From Musa acuminata AAA Group (Eukaryota > Streptophyta > Magnoliopsida > Zingiberales > Musaceae), in assembly GCF_036884655.1 (NCBI RefSeq), contig NC_088339.1, positions 21,831,001 to 21,895,000 of the forward strand: a DNA stretch of 64,000 nucleotides. The letters are read 5' to 3'. The notes beneath the pieces were generated by a model, which worked only from the letters and a program-made list of their open reading frames with translations, was not told where the DNA came from and searched no databases. Below are positions 1-11,619 of the stretch, piece after piece. Every line of letters starts with the position of its first letter. The first letter of the stretch is position 1. The translations under genes were made by a program, and so were the position numbers.

Positions 1-602
1 GAGACAGCCAAAGTCCTGCCAAGAACACCAAGCAGTTGTTTATATCCTTCTAATTTACTTACATAAGCAATGAAAATACAATATCTATCATTTGGTTAAT
101 TTGCAGATCCTTCTAATTCTCCACTATAAAAGTATGCATGAGCAATGAAAATAACTAAGATCAATATTCATACCAAGTAGTAATTGACTGCTAAAAGCCT
201 GATTGCTTATATGGGAAGATGAACTATCAAGAATTTTCGTTTCCATACAATTTGAAGACAGGCCAAAATACTTCCAAGGACAGATAAAACTTTTTCCTTT
301 TTTTGGTAGAAAGGAAACAAGACAGAGTTAGTACATTGACAAAGCAGAATTAAGCCACAAGGTTTCTACAGCTGCATCAGTCGACAAAGATTACATACAC
401 AGATCAAGGAGTAGCAATAAGAGTATGCCACATGACTTGGTTACCCAACAGGCAGAGGTCTTTGATCAAGGACATGTCTATTTTTCTTGATCAGTGGTTA
501 GCAATGGTCACAGGAGTCTTCCCATCATCTTGCACTAAACATTCCCAGAACTGAAAGTGCAGTATGTTGGAAAGAGGAAACAACGACTACAGTCCACAGA
601 AA
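1..602. other. 3' flank of LRR pseudokinase gene
   Basis: No open frame or RNA gene is recognised here. The part next to 603 is probably the 3' UTR of the minus-strand LRR gene. The rest is ordinary AT-rich flank. Confidence 0.5.
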
Positions 603-3600
603 TCAGCAGCTGATGCTCAGTTGTTGAAGCACCGCCTCCATCGTCGGCCTCTGGTTCGCCATCTCACTCATACAAATCATCGCGATCCCCACCAGCTTCG
701 CGGCCTCTGGTTTGGAGAAATTACCGTGAAGATTCTCATCGAGGGTGTCTTCTAGCTTGATGGAATCTGGACCTAGTCGCAACTGAGTTACGTTTGTCTT
801 TCCTGTGAGGATTTGGAAGATGACAACTCCAAACGAGTAGACATCACTTTTCTCGGTGAACCGTCCAACTGTGGTGTACTCAGGAGCCAGATAACCCATT
901 GCAGCACTGGCTTTGAGGGTTGAGAAGACGACATCATCAGCAAGAAGTTTGTGCAGACCAGAGCCGGAGAGCCGAGGGGCGAAATGCTGATCGATAAGGA
1001 TTTTTTCAGCTGATATGTTTTGGTGGACGATCGAGGGTTTGTTCGGTCTGCTACTGTGTAAATAATGGATGCCTGTACATACAAAGAAATTATCGTGGAA
1101 GCTTTAGTCACCTTATTACGATTACAAACCAGCAGGGAACATAATCACCATATCCATAAATACTATGCTAAGTTAAATCACTTTCATTCATGAAGAGAGG
1201 ACACTGTTCGGTAAGGTTTCTCCTTGAGCCAGCAATTTAAATCTCAGGATTTATAATAAGAACAGTGGTGAATAGAAGCATCATTTAAAAATGTAAATGC
1301 CATTAACACGAGGTTAGTTTTGCTACCTTTTGCAATGCCTTTAATGATGGAAACTCTTGTAGGCCAGTCAAGAACTCTTTGGGCATTGTCCTTCACATCG
1401 AGATACTGCAATAAGCTCCCGTTTGTGACAAAATCATAGACGAGGAAGCACTCTCCCCTTCCCCTTGAGCAGCAGAACCCTCTCAGAGCTATGAGATTTT
1501 CGTGATGCAGAAGTGTGAGCAATTTCAGCCCTTTCAAGAATTCAGCCTCCTCGGTTTTGCAGCTTGTCTTGTTGATGCTTTTAATAGCAACAATGCTCCC
1601 ATCTCGCAAGATGCCCTTATAAGTTGCAGCAAAATTGCTCTTCCCGAGCAAATTAACCTCTGAAAAGTACTGAGTCGCGCACTCCACCTCCTCCAGATTG
1701 AACCTAAAGCTCCGGGAGACCTCCTGAGAGAACCCAACACCACTCCTACCGTCAGCCAAAGGATCCCATCCATTGGAGTACTCGAGGCTGATGAGTGGGG
1801 AGGCACTCTTCCGAAACATTTCCTTTGGCTGGTCAGTGCTACACCGACTGTTTGAAACCTCAAGGGCACTGCCAATCTTTTGCTTCCTGCGACGGTACCA
1901 CACAAAGGCAAATAGCCCACAGACCATCACACCAACTGCAACCACAACTATTCCGACAATGACAGTTCCACTGAAGGACTTCGGGGAGTTCAAGCAGCGA
2001 GAGGCATTGCAATTTGAGTTTAAGTTAGCTGACTCTGGAATCTGTTGCGGCCTGAATCCACGAGAATCAGGCCCGAAGGGTTCAGGTTTGTTCGGCATGA
2101 GGGGATCATCAGAATCACAAACTCCAAGCGAAGCAAATCCAACTCCACAAAGACCTTTATTGTTTCCATAATGGAATCCTCCACTCAGCCGCCTTAAACC
2201 TTCATTTATATCATAGAACAATGTTCAAGTCAATAGAAACAGCTTAAGGTGCAACATGAGGACCGTACACAAAGAAAAGAGATAACTTGGGTTTACCAGA
2301 TGGGACATTGCCGGAAAGAGAGTTATTTCGAACATCGAGCACAGTCAACTGAGGGATCTGAGCTAGCTTGACAGGTATTGAACCAAATAGCCGATTAAAG
2401 CTCAAGTCCAATCGCGTCAACTGGGTTAGGTCTCCCAAGCTCGCGGGGATAGCGCCACTTAATTGATTGGATTGCAGAGCAAGAACACTAAGCTTCTTCA
2501 AACGCCCCAACTGGTTCGGTATACTCCCGGTAAGCTGGTTGTAGCACAGCTGCAAGACTGCAAACATGATGTATAAATGAAAAGGCAAGAAGTTTCACAA
2601 TGAACTAAATCTAACTAGAGTTAAAACTAAAAGCATAAAGCCAATTTATCAGTTATGAAAGAAATGGAGGACTCTAATACACCATACAGCATTAATATAT
2701 CCATATTCCACTATGCAAATTACATGGAATCTACACAAAAATTGCCGAAAAAGATAGAAACATGGAGTTAATGGAGACCTTTAGGAAGGATAGATACCAA
2801 TGCTAGAACAAAGCAAAGCAGCTCTGACCCTACATATGTCAGCATCATTTTCTCGGGGGAACTTGACATTAAAGAGATGAGTTCCAAAACTTTAATGGCA
2901 TATCTGCAGCTAAGAGAAAATGTTGGAACAAAACCAATCTTGACGATTAATATGGCAACAGCATATGCCATCATACCATAACAACTTCATATGAAAGGGA
3001 GAATCAAATAAACCTGATTATAAATTAGTAAAAATATGGGAATATAACCTGAGTTTCTTGTAGTCAGAATGTTTAAAATATAAAGTCAATCATTGAAGCA
3101 AAATAAAAAATAAAAAAATGAAATCTCGGAGAAAAATCCATCTTCTTCTTCTACTAAGCCAAATAGTACGCAAAATGCAGACTGTTGGTGAACAAAATCA
3201 ACATTTTTCCTGTCTACTTATGACTTTATAGTGCAAACAAACATGGAGGCGAGTCAAAAAAACAAGTGCAACGTCACTATTTTTCTCCTGTTGTCCCATC
3301 TCTTAGCCGGAAAGAAACAAGAAAAGGTGGGAAAAGAACTCACCTTGGAGGCTCGTCATGGTCCCAAGCTCCACGGGAATGCTTTCGGAGAGATTGTTCA
3401 CGTTGAGGTAGAGGTCGGACAGCTCGGTGAGGTTGGCGATTTCTATCGGTATCTTCCCGCTGATGGCATTGTAGTGCAGGTATAGCCCGGAGAGGCACTT
3501 GAGGCCCGCAACCGCCGGCGAGATGGAGCCCGTGAGCCCCTTCCCTTGCAGCGATATGTTCGCCACCTTCCCGTGCTCATTGCAGGCCACTCCCTCGAAG

Positions 3601-3773
3601 TTTCCTCGGCACGGGTCCCCTTCGCTGGTCCATGATGAGAGGATCCGGTCCTCCGGATCCAGAGCCGCCTTCACCTCCATCAGCGCCCTCACCTCCGGGT
3701 TACCCCATGAGAGCTCGAGCTCCACAGCGAGAAGAAACAAGAGAACGAACCTGAACACAGGAACTAACGCCAT
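603..3773 (-). CDS. LRR receptor-like pseudokinase, 4 exons, 677 aa
   Basis: Exons on the minus strand are 3344-3773, 2297-2557, 1327-2199 and 603-1072, 2034 nt in total, with GT-AG borders and matching phases. The protein has an N-terminal signal peptide (hydrophobic residues about 5-22), an LRR N-cap with DPCRGNFEGVAC, about five or six leucine-rich repeats to residue 228, a juxtamembrane Cys-rich stretch, one membrane helix at about 309-331 followed by a WYRRRKQK stop-transfer, and a C-terminal kinase-like domain from about 400. The VAIK lysine (K437) is present. The glycine loop is degenerate (LGKSNFAA), the catalytic HRD is VHQN (N540 instead of Asp), and the DFG position reads SGSGL (558-560). 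It is therefore probably a pseudokinase that signals by scaffolding at the plasma membrane. It resembles the plant family that includes Arabidopsis At5g51560 (from memory). The start is the first ATG before the signal peptide. The ligand is unknown. Confidence 0.88.
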
Positions 3774-6439
3774 TGGCCTAGAACCACCGGAAAAGACCGG
3801 AGACTTGGTGGCTTCGCTATATATCTCTCTCCAAAATCCGGTTTTTTTGAGGCCTTTGGAGTCGGAAATAGAGGAAAAGGAAGAAAGGCGGCAGATTTCT
3901 CTGCTCTCTCACCCCAAAGTTTTGATTTTTATCGTCGCAACACCTAAGCCAGGATAGAAGGGAAGAAAGCCAGGATCTTTCTCTATATTTTATCTCCAAA
4001 ACTCGATCTTTTCACAGGTGTGGGAGCGATGAAAAGGAGAGAAAGGAGTCAAAGCTCGCTGCCTTGGTTAGGGAGAGGAGTGGGAGCAGCCACAGCGGAA
4101 AAGGACAAGAGTGGGGAGGGAGAAAAGAGAGTGTGCTTTCTTTAATGAAAGAACCAACAGGAGAAACAGTGAATTGGAAATCAAATCAGATGGTGTCCAC
4201 CATAATATTCCAAATTCCATACGAGAGTTTCTAATGCTTGGAAGTCAACAAAAGTTTTTGTAAGGTTTGGTGGCTAACAACTAGTAGATCAAAAGCTACC
4301 TTCTTGCAACCAAAAACAATATAAACTTTGGAAAATGCGGTGCTGTTACAATTTCCAGCCTTTTATTTGTCCAAAAAATCTTTTCTGGGCTGACAAGACT
4401 CTGCCTTCATCAGCTGCTCTTTCTTTTTGTCACCTTTTCCCAAGATAAGAAAAAGGATGACAATATAGTAACCTCTACCCCCTTGGGTGAGGAGTACCAC
4501 AAGGCTACCCCTGGAAAGCTGCCATTGTGAGCTGTCCAACACAATAAAATGACACTTATTTCAAATTTTGAATCCCCACACCATGGGCCATGCAATCTTA
4601 TAATTGTTTACCATAATACTTTCAACCACCCAATGGAGCACCCAAGCAACAGTACCAACATGTCAAGTGAGGTACTGACATGGTAGATAAGGTCTCTATC
4701 TTGAGGAAATCAGAAAGAGTTGTCTCATATATAAAAAGCATAGATGGAGAAGAGTGCCAAGTGCAGAGCCAGAACAGACAGGTGTCGAGACAAGGAAAAG
4801 AAGTCTGACACCTCGAGCCATTGCCATGGATGAGAGAGATCGGAAAGCGAACCTGACACCTCAAGCCATGCCCATGGTTTCCTCCGTGAGGCTAGCTCGG
4901 AGCAGCTGGGTTGATGTGATGATGGCTTGGCCATGGATACGTTTGGCTACGGAGCCCTCAGTCAATGGACCGATGGATGGATGGATGGATCGAAGGTGTG
5001 CGGCAATCTGTAGGTGAAACCAACGGAAATCTGCCTTCGATTAGGATGCATCATTTCATAGGCTCGAACTGTGTTTTCTAAAGTAAATGATATGATGATT
5101 TCACTGATCCCATATAGTGATTAAAACGATTAAAATCGACCAACACATTATAATTCATATGTCAACTCAACTTGACCTGTGAGTTCTTTGTAGCTGCTGA
5201 CATTTATGATGAACCAAGTCGATCAAGAATTTACCCGATCCAATTAATCGACTGTATCCGATATCGATAATTATGATAGGACACAGTAGCTTTAGGCCTT
5301 CAGGAATCAATATGAATCCCCACCACAAAACACTTTCTGAATGAGACAAAATAGGAGCTAAAAAGATGAGCATGACGAGCACTGTGTGACTAAGTGGTAG
5401 ATATCAAAAGCCTAAAACATAGAGACATTTTAAATCTGTGGCTATGACATTGTTTAAAGAAAGATTATTAGTTTCTATCAAAGAAAACTCTTTCTGACTC
5501 TCATCATCATTTGAATCGAGCTGGAAACTACTTCGATTTCGATTCTATTTTCGAAATAAAAATATATTATTTTCAATATTATGATCGAAATAAACTATAT
5601 ATTGGACTAACATTTCATTGAACTCAAGATCCCAAGTTGGATTTGATGATGTTTATATAAATCATCAAAGTGCTTAGCTTCTAAAACATTAAAGCGAGGT
5701 TGTCTCGCGCACCTTTTTCCTCGAGATTCCGAGGCATCAAAGCTTTCGATTCCCAATGCCTGTTTGGTCCAAATTCCATCCTTTCAGCCGATGGGTGAGT
5801 ACTTCAAATCGACCCTTTACAACCATGCCAAAAGAGAAGAAAAAGCACCACCATCATGCAAAGCACTACTTCTCCTCCTCTCGCCATACACGAACGAACA
5901 CGAAAGGAAAGGACATTCCCCCCCCCACATGCCACCGAACCCCCTCCTCTCCCCTTAGTTTGAATTCACATCGCATTACATGATGATTACCTACACATGT
6001 AACCTCGAGAACAGCACCAACATCAGCATGCATTGATGGTAGGCTATTTATTGGAAGGAATTGATTGAATACTCAATTGGGTGTAGGCTTGTCAAAATCT
6101 TGGACGCGGGGTTGGTTGGTCGGCAGATTGAGTTGGGGGAGGGTATTCAATTAGGATTTAAAGAGGCCGGTTACGTAAGTGTGAAATGGGGAGGGAGGAA
6201 GGGAGGACGACGACAAGCGTTGAAACAGGAGATGCAAATCATGCATCCAATCTTCTAGTATTCTCTTGTCTGAATTCAAATTGTTAGAACCAGTTTGGTT
6301 GGATGAGTTGGAAAGTAGGCAAGAACCTAATAAAATAAAATAAAAATTTCGATTAAAGTAATCTCATTTTTATTTTAATTAGGAATTACAGAATGAGACC
6401 ATCATATTGATTCCTAATGACCATAAGAGGATAATTTTG
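3774..6439. other. Intergenic DNA upstream of LRR gene
   Basis: The first few hundred bases (3774 to about 4150) must hold the promoter and 5' UTR of the minus-strand LRR gene. AT-rich TATA-like words occur around 3815-3825 and 3980-3990, but none can be assigned with confidence. The rest shows no gene. A short imperfect duplication around 4805-4875 repeats the words GACACCTC and GCCAT, and a GATG tetranucleotide run lies at 4972-4990. Small ORFs here (for example at 4754-5017 and 6061-6258) have no recognisable protein features. Confidence 0.5.
4972..4990. repeat. (GATG)n microsatellite
   Basis: Short perfect run of GATG units in intergenic DNA. Confidence 0.8.
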
Positions 6440-7172
6440 ATCCCTAAACATAATACTGTTAGGACCGTAAATATCACTCGAAGGGGGATGGGTTACTACT
6501 GTCATAAAATTACTTTGTTTGGAAAACTAATTCAAAAATATATTTAATTTAAAAATATTTGTAAAAATAGTGAACAAGTAAATCAATAAGTAACATGAAT
6601 CAAAAGCATAAACAAAAATGTAAACCGATTTATAATTATTCAGTCGATCCCGACCTACGTCCGCTCTCGATTCCTCTTTATTCAAGGTTACAGGTTTTTA
6701 CTACCGATCTTCTTTCAATAAATGAAGATTAACAACTCTCTTTATAATTCTTTCTCTTTTTCACAAGCTCATAAGAGAACCTTACTATCTCTTTTTCACA
6801 TAAGACCTCACTCCTCCTTTACAAAACTTTTATCTCTAAGAGAAAGAGACTCTAAACTTTAAAACAGATTACAACACTTTTTACTTAAGGATTCTTTCTC
6901 CCTTTCTACTCTTTTTCTTGTTATCCCAAGTAAGAATAATTGGGGTATTTATATACTCCAAATGACTTCAAAAATTGAAGCTAAAATTCAAATCTTCGAG
7001 ATTTCGGAGTACTGGCGGTACCACCGCATGTAGCCTAGTGTATTAACGGTACCATCGCCTAGTCTAAGCGATTCCACCACCTGACACAGTTTGAAAGATT
7101 GCATCTGGGCAATACTACTAGCAGTCTAGGTGGTACCACCATTATGAAAACGTACACTTCATATGAACGTAC
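6440..7172. repeat. Old Copia-like LTR fragment, left part
   Basis: AT-rich sequence followed by several GGTACCACC/GGTACCATC words at 7010-7140. The same style of GGTGGTACC-rich sequence occurs in the Copia LTR at 62314-63445. No ORF is present. I infer a degraded Copia-type LTR interrupted by the element starting at 7173; similar words resume after 9400. The left limit is approximate. Confidence 0.4.
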
Positions 7173-9395
7173 TGTCATGGACAAACTTATAAACAGGATG
7201 TTTGATATAATGATTATGTATGTCCGTGTCTTTTTGTATGTTCATACTTTACCTAGCATGTAGAGGGACAGCCGAAAGCTTAATAGTCTCATTTTAGTTG
7301 GGTTTGGTGGCCGTTTTAGGCTTGTAAATAAAAGTTGTGTCGTATGGACACTTGTGAGAGATTTTCGGTCTGTAATGGACCATTTTGACCCTTTGTTGTG
7401 TAACTGTTCAGAGCTTATAAAGTCTATTTATAATTTGCATTGTCTACGAAGTGTTTCCTAGAATATTTACTTGTGGATCCCAAATGAGGCGTTTTCTCTA
7501 ACTCGTTCTCTCTTTTGTGAGTCCTAAGGGACCGTGGGAGGCTTCGAGGAGGCTGACCTTTGCGGACGGACACGCAAGGGTGCCGCACGACTTAGGCAAA
7601 CCAGCTAAGTCCGTGATAGATGGTATCAGAGCGGGACAAGCACTCATAGAAACACTGAGCATGCAAATGTGGGGGACCTAGTGGGGCTACGTTGAGGGCA
7701 GTCAGCACACGCGTGATCGTTTAGGGGAAAACGGGCATTGAGATGTAGGGAAAAAGAGTCACTCGGAGGAGCGGGCATCTGAGATTGGCATTCAGAGGAA
7801 TGGCCAACCCTTCACGCAACAGGTACCACGAGAACAGGCAAGCTTGGAAGAATGCGAAGCACACAAAGGTTGGGATGGTTGAGTTTGAGCTACGGCTCAA
7901 CGTTGACAACTATACTTAATGGTACTCAAGACAAGTGAGGTGCTTGGTAAAGGATGAGACCATGCAAGGTGTAATGAGTTGCTTAGCGACCGTAAGAGTT
8001 ATGCAAAGCTCATAGAGGTGAGGGGAATTGCTAACTCAAAGAATTCGGTACTCATACATGGGCTTGTATGCGGACGATGGAATGTTCGCGGCCATCCCAA
8101 GGCGATCGAAACTCGGCGCCATGGAGCATTGAAACTTTCTCTTCGATATGTGAAAGATACGTCCATAGGAGGCTGAAGTGTGCAACGAGTTTAGCATGTT
8201 GCTAGGCCTTGAGTGGTGCAGTGGGGGCTGTATTGACGTAGAGTCGCAATCTAGTAAGTGCGTTTGTAGGAGGCAGACCAATGCACAGTTTGTTTAGCAA
8301 ATCCGAGTAGTCCAAGGGGATAGTGGTCTCTGAAACGAAGAGAGATGTTGCTCCAATAGGACAGTTATCCAGGATGGATAAATCTCGGCTCTCCAAAGGG
8401 AGAATCATGTGGGATGGACCTCGCATGTTGATGAGGAGTACCTCAATAAACAACAACTCAACGAAGCGCAATGGACCGAGTAAGCGACGAGGAGTCGTCA
8501 CATGATCTCGCTTGAGAGAATGCATTGGTGGATGCATTGCGAGATCAAGTGGGGGAGTGACCCAAAGCAACACAAATAAAGGCACACTTGGAGTCGATAT
8601 GAGATCGAACTCAAGGGAGGGCTGACCCGTGGAATGGTGGGCACAAGGGCTACCATCAACTCAATGCAAAAACGAGGAGCGGAGGAACTTGGGTGTAACT
8701 TGACAAAGTACCCAACCCGTATGAAGGGAGCCGGCATAGAAGATGGAACATTGAGCGGAGGCACAGTGCTTTCCTTGGACAGAGGTCAAGGACATGAACT
8801 CTTGCAGAGGCAAGAGTAGGATCATGTTATTTCATGGGTCCTTTATTCTGACGGAGCGGACTCATCTTGCATGGTGCCAAAGATGAAGGGAGCTTATGGG
8901 CACATGCAACTTATCTCGGAGAAGCATTTGATAGAGGAACTAAGGCGATTCAACTTGCAAAGGCGAAGTTAGATTCAGAAGGCCTTAGCATGGGGCAAGA
9001 GGACGCAGAAGCAGTTACTCTTAAAGAATATACCACAGTGTTGCCATTCAAGTTGCCATGAAGGAAGCGGTGCGCAGCGAAGATTGTGCTGGTAGGGGCA
9101 GAGGCCCAGGATCCAAACAATGGTGCACTAATTGCAGCGAAGTCGGGGGACTTCGGGAGCTACTAGGCAACAGACTGTCCTAAAGCGGTGCTTCATTTAG
9201 GTGTGACCCAAGAGTGGGTGGATGAAGGTCGATTGCCAAAGGAGCGAACAAAATCGAAGGTAGAAAAGACCCTGCGATGTATTGGCAAAGGCCACATATG
9301 GAGGGATCACAATTCGAGTTCATCCCACAATGATCAGAATGCAATAGAGATGTCACCAGGAGGTGACATAGTGCAGCGGATCGCGGTGGAATAGT
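7173..9395 (+). mobile_element. Non-autonomous LTR element without 3' LTR
   Basis: A likely 5' LTR runs from 7173 (TGTCATGGAC) to 7618 (GTCCGTGATA), about 446 bp; its ends are inverted copies apart from two changes. Two bases later a primer-binding site, TGGTATCAGAGC at 7621-7632, matches the 3' end of initiator tRNA-Met. The internal 1.8 kb has only short ORFs (such as 8867-9061 and 9188-9394) and no gag, protease, RT or integrase motifs. No second LTR copy is found before 9400, so the element is truncated or has recombined. It sits inside an older Copia-like LTR relic. The 3' limit is approximate. Confidence 0.55.
7621..7632 (+). other. tRNA-iMet primer-binding site
   Basis: TGGTATCAGAGC lies two bases after the inferred LTR end, as expected for minus-strand priming by initiator tRNA-Met in plant LTR retrotransposons. 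Confidence 0.7.
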
Positions 9396-10020
9396 TCATA
9401 TGAATGTACATTATGAAAATGTACACTTCGAATGAACGTACACTGTATTTGGGCAGTACCGCTACTAATCTAAACTGTATTTGGTCTTCGAAAAAACATA
9501 CATTTTGTACATTCTAACTCATAAGCAGTTCCGCCTCCTATTATGGTGGTGCCATTACCTGATCTGACTTTGAGTCACTAAATGGGCCTCCCATTAGGCT
9601 CAAATCAGCCCCGACTTAGACTTAATGGATCCCTAATTGAGTTGAGATAGTTACACCTAAAATCAACTCAATTATAACCTAAACTACTTCGATCAAGACA
9701 TGACCAAATTATAAAACAAGAATACTCTATTGTTCAACATTGGTTCATCTAGTACTTCGTCCAAACCTTTGGTATATTGTCTTCTCCTTTGGCGTGTTGC
9801 GCGATTGGTATATTAACCTCTCGTAACATTCGATCTTATTGGCGCAGTGTTCAATCTTTCTAGCCTGATGTCTGAATACATGACACAAAATCCTTTCAGG
9901 ACGTCAATCAACCCTCCGATCTAACGTCCAATCTTCTGACATGAAGCTCTCCAGCCCATCATATGATTCTCCGACTTCAATCAATTTGTCTTTCTATGAT
10001 CGAAGTTAATCCTACGTCAC
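9396..10020. repeat. Old Copia-like LTR fragment, right part
   Basis: Starts with a near copy of the bases left of 7173 (an ATTATGAAAA...GAACGTAC segment is present at 7141-7172 and 9409-9441) and then continues with GCAGTACCGC and GGTGCCATTACC words like those of 7010-7140. No ORF is seen. It is probably the other half of the LTR relic split by the 7173 element. Confidence 0.35.
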
Positions 10021-10715
10021 TTAAACGTTGATTAGTTTATAATTTCATCAATTGATTTTATCATCAAAATTTAAGATTGAACGAATACTTATTTGATGCT
10101 ACATCTATTTGAATATATAATCATATACACTTAAATCATTTTATAATTAGAGTAGTATAAATATTAGTGTTGAAATTAGTCATTCATGTCAAGGTGATGC
10201 AATATAAGTAGTTATCAATATGATTTACCATATTATGGAGTATGGGGCGTAGATCGTGTCTAAGGCATCACACATTTTGCTCGTTTAGGGCACGAGCATG
10301 GGAAGATGTGTTAGAGCATTGTTGTGTGCTTATGTCTAGTTACATAGCATGGTATGATACTTGAGATTATATCATATACTTGAGATGTCATGATCGCAAT
10401 AAATATGTATCATACTTGTTTTATTTAATGATATGATGAACTAAGAAGTCACATATTTTGAGCTAATGATATAGTTAATATTTTTGGTTAATCATTTTCG
10501 TGACATGTAAAGCCCAATCAATCAAAAGGATCATATAAGCATGAGTCAAAGCATAAAATATTCTTTATTACTAAGGTATTTCTCTAGTCTTACTATATAA
10601 CATTTGACATAAACATTCACCTCTTAGAAGATCTGGTTGGTAGAACGCAATGCCTCATAGGAAGTGGTCTCGATTAGCTCAACTTCATTCGATAATCAAT
10701 TTTACACTAACGATA

Positions 10716-10790
<75 letters not shown>

Positions 10791-11619
10791 AAATACATAA
10801 AATAATTTAAAAAATGATCATAGAAATATAAATTTAATTAGATTGGGTAAATATGTAGTAAAATATTAATTTAATACTATCATCGTTTAACAATATAATG
10901 ATCCCAAAAAATATATCCATAAATATCGTCTCATTCCAATCATAAACCCACTAAATTCATAGTCCATAACCCGAACTTGAATCTACCTATTTGTCCACCA
11001 ATTTTGAATTCGAATCAGACTCAAATGTCTATTTTTGTTCCTCAATCAGAGACTATCGAAACATAGTTTGTGTATGTATGATAGACCTGAATAAAAAAAA
11101 AGAAAAAAAAAGTAAAATAGGAAATCCGATCCTCTACCGTCCGTATGCTTCTTCCAACTCCTTTAGAAGCCCAAAGCCTCATGGAAGTGTTTGGGCTACG
11201 AGTCTTAAGCAATCCTATAGATCGCCATTAATTTAAAGACAGGAGATAAAAGTGAGGGGCCATGAAGAACTAAGTTTTCTAATCCACACGCGTCTCTCTC
11301 GCAAACCTCATCTTAGCTATTAAGAAGGTTTGAACATTCATAGCAATATGGCTTGTAATCATTTACTTTACTTTTTCATTATTTGGATATAATAAATCTC
11401 AACAAAATTAGTTTCCATATTGTAATACTGCTCTTATAGGGGGCAACCAAATGTGACCCAAATCCGCCCGAATTGGATCAAAATCCGGATCCGACCCGTG
11501 CCCGTTTCTTTACTAACTCTTCTTCCTCCCGTCACGTCGGTTCGATCTTAGTTCTCGAGCTTTCCCGAATCGTCTCGGTCCGGTACCGACGTTAGGGTTT
11601 GGAGATCGATTCGACGCCC
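10021..11619. other. AT-rich intergenic DNA and USP39 gene promoter
   Basis: No gene is recognised. It contains an AT microsatellite at 10719-10786 and a short A-rich tract near 11091-11115. From about 11450 the composition changes to GC- and pyrimidine-rich sequence, the likely promoter and 5' UTR of the USP39 gene that starts at 11620. Confidence 0.5.
10719..10786. repeat. (AT)n microsatellite
   Basis: Pure AT dinucleotide array of about 34 units in intergenic DNA. Confidence 0.95.
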
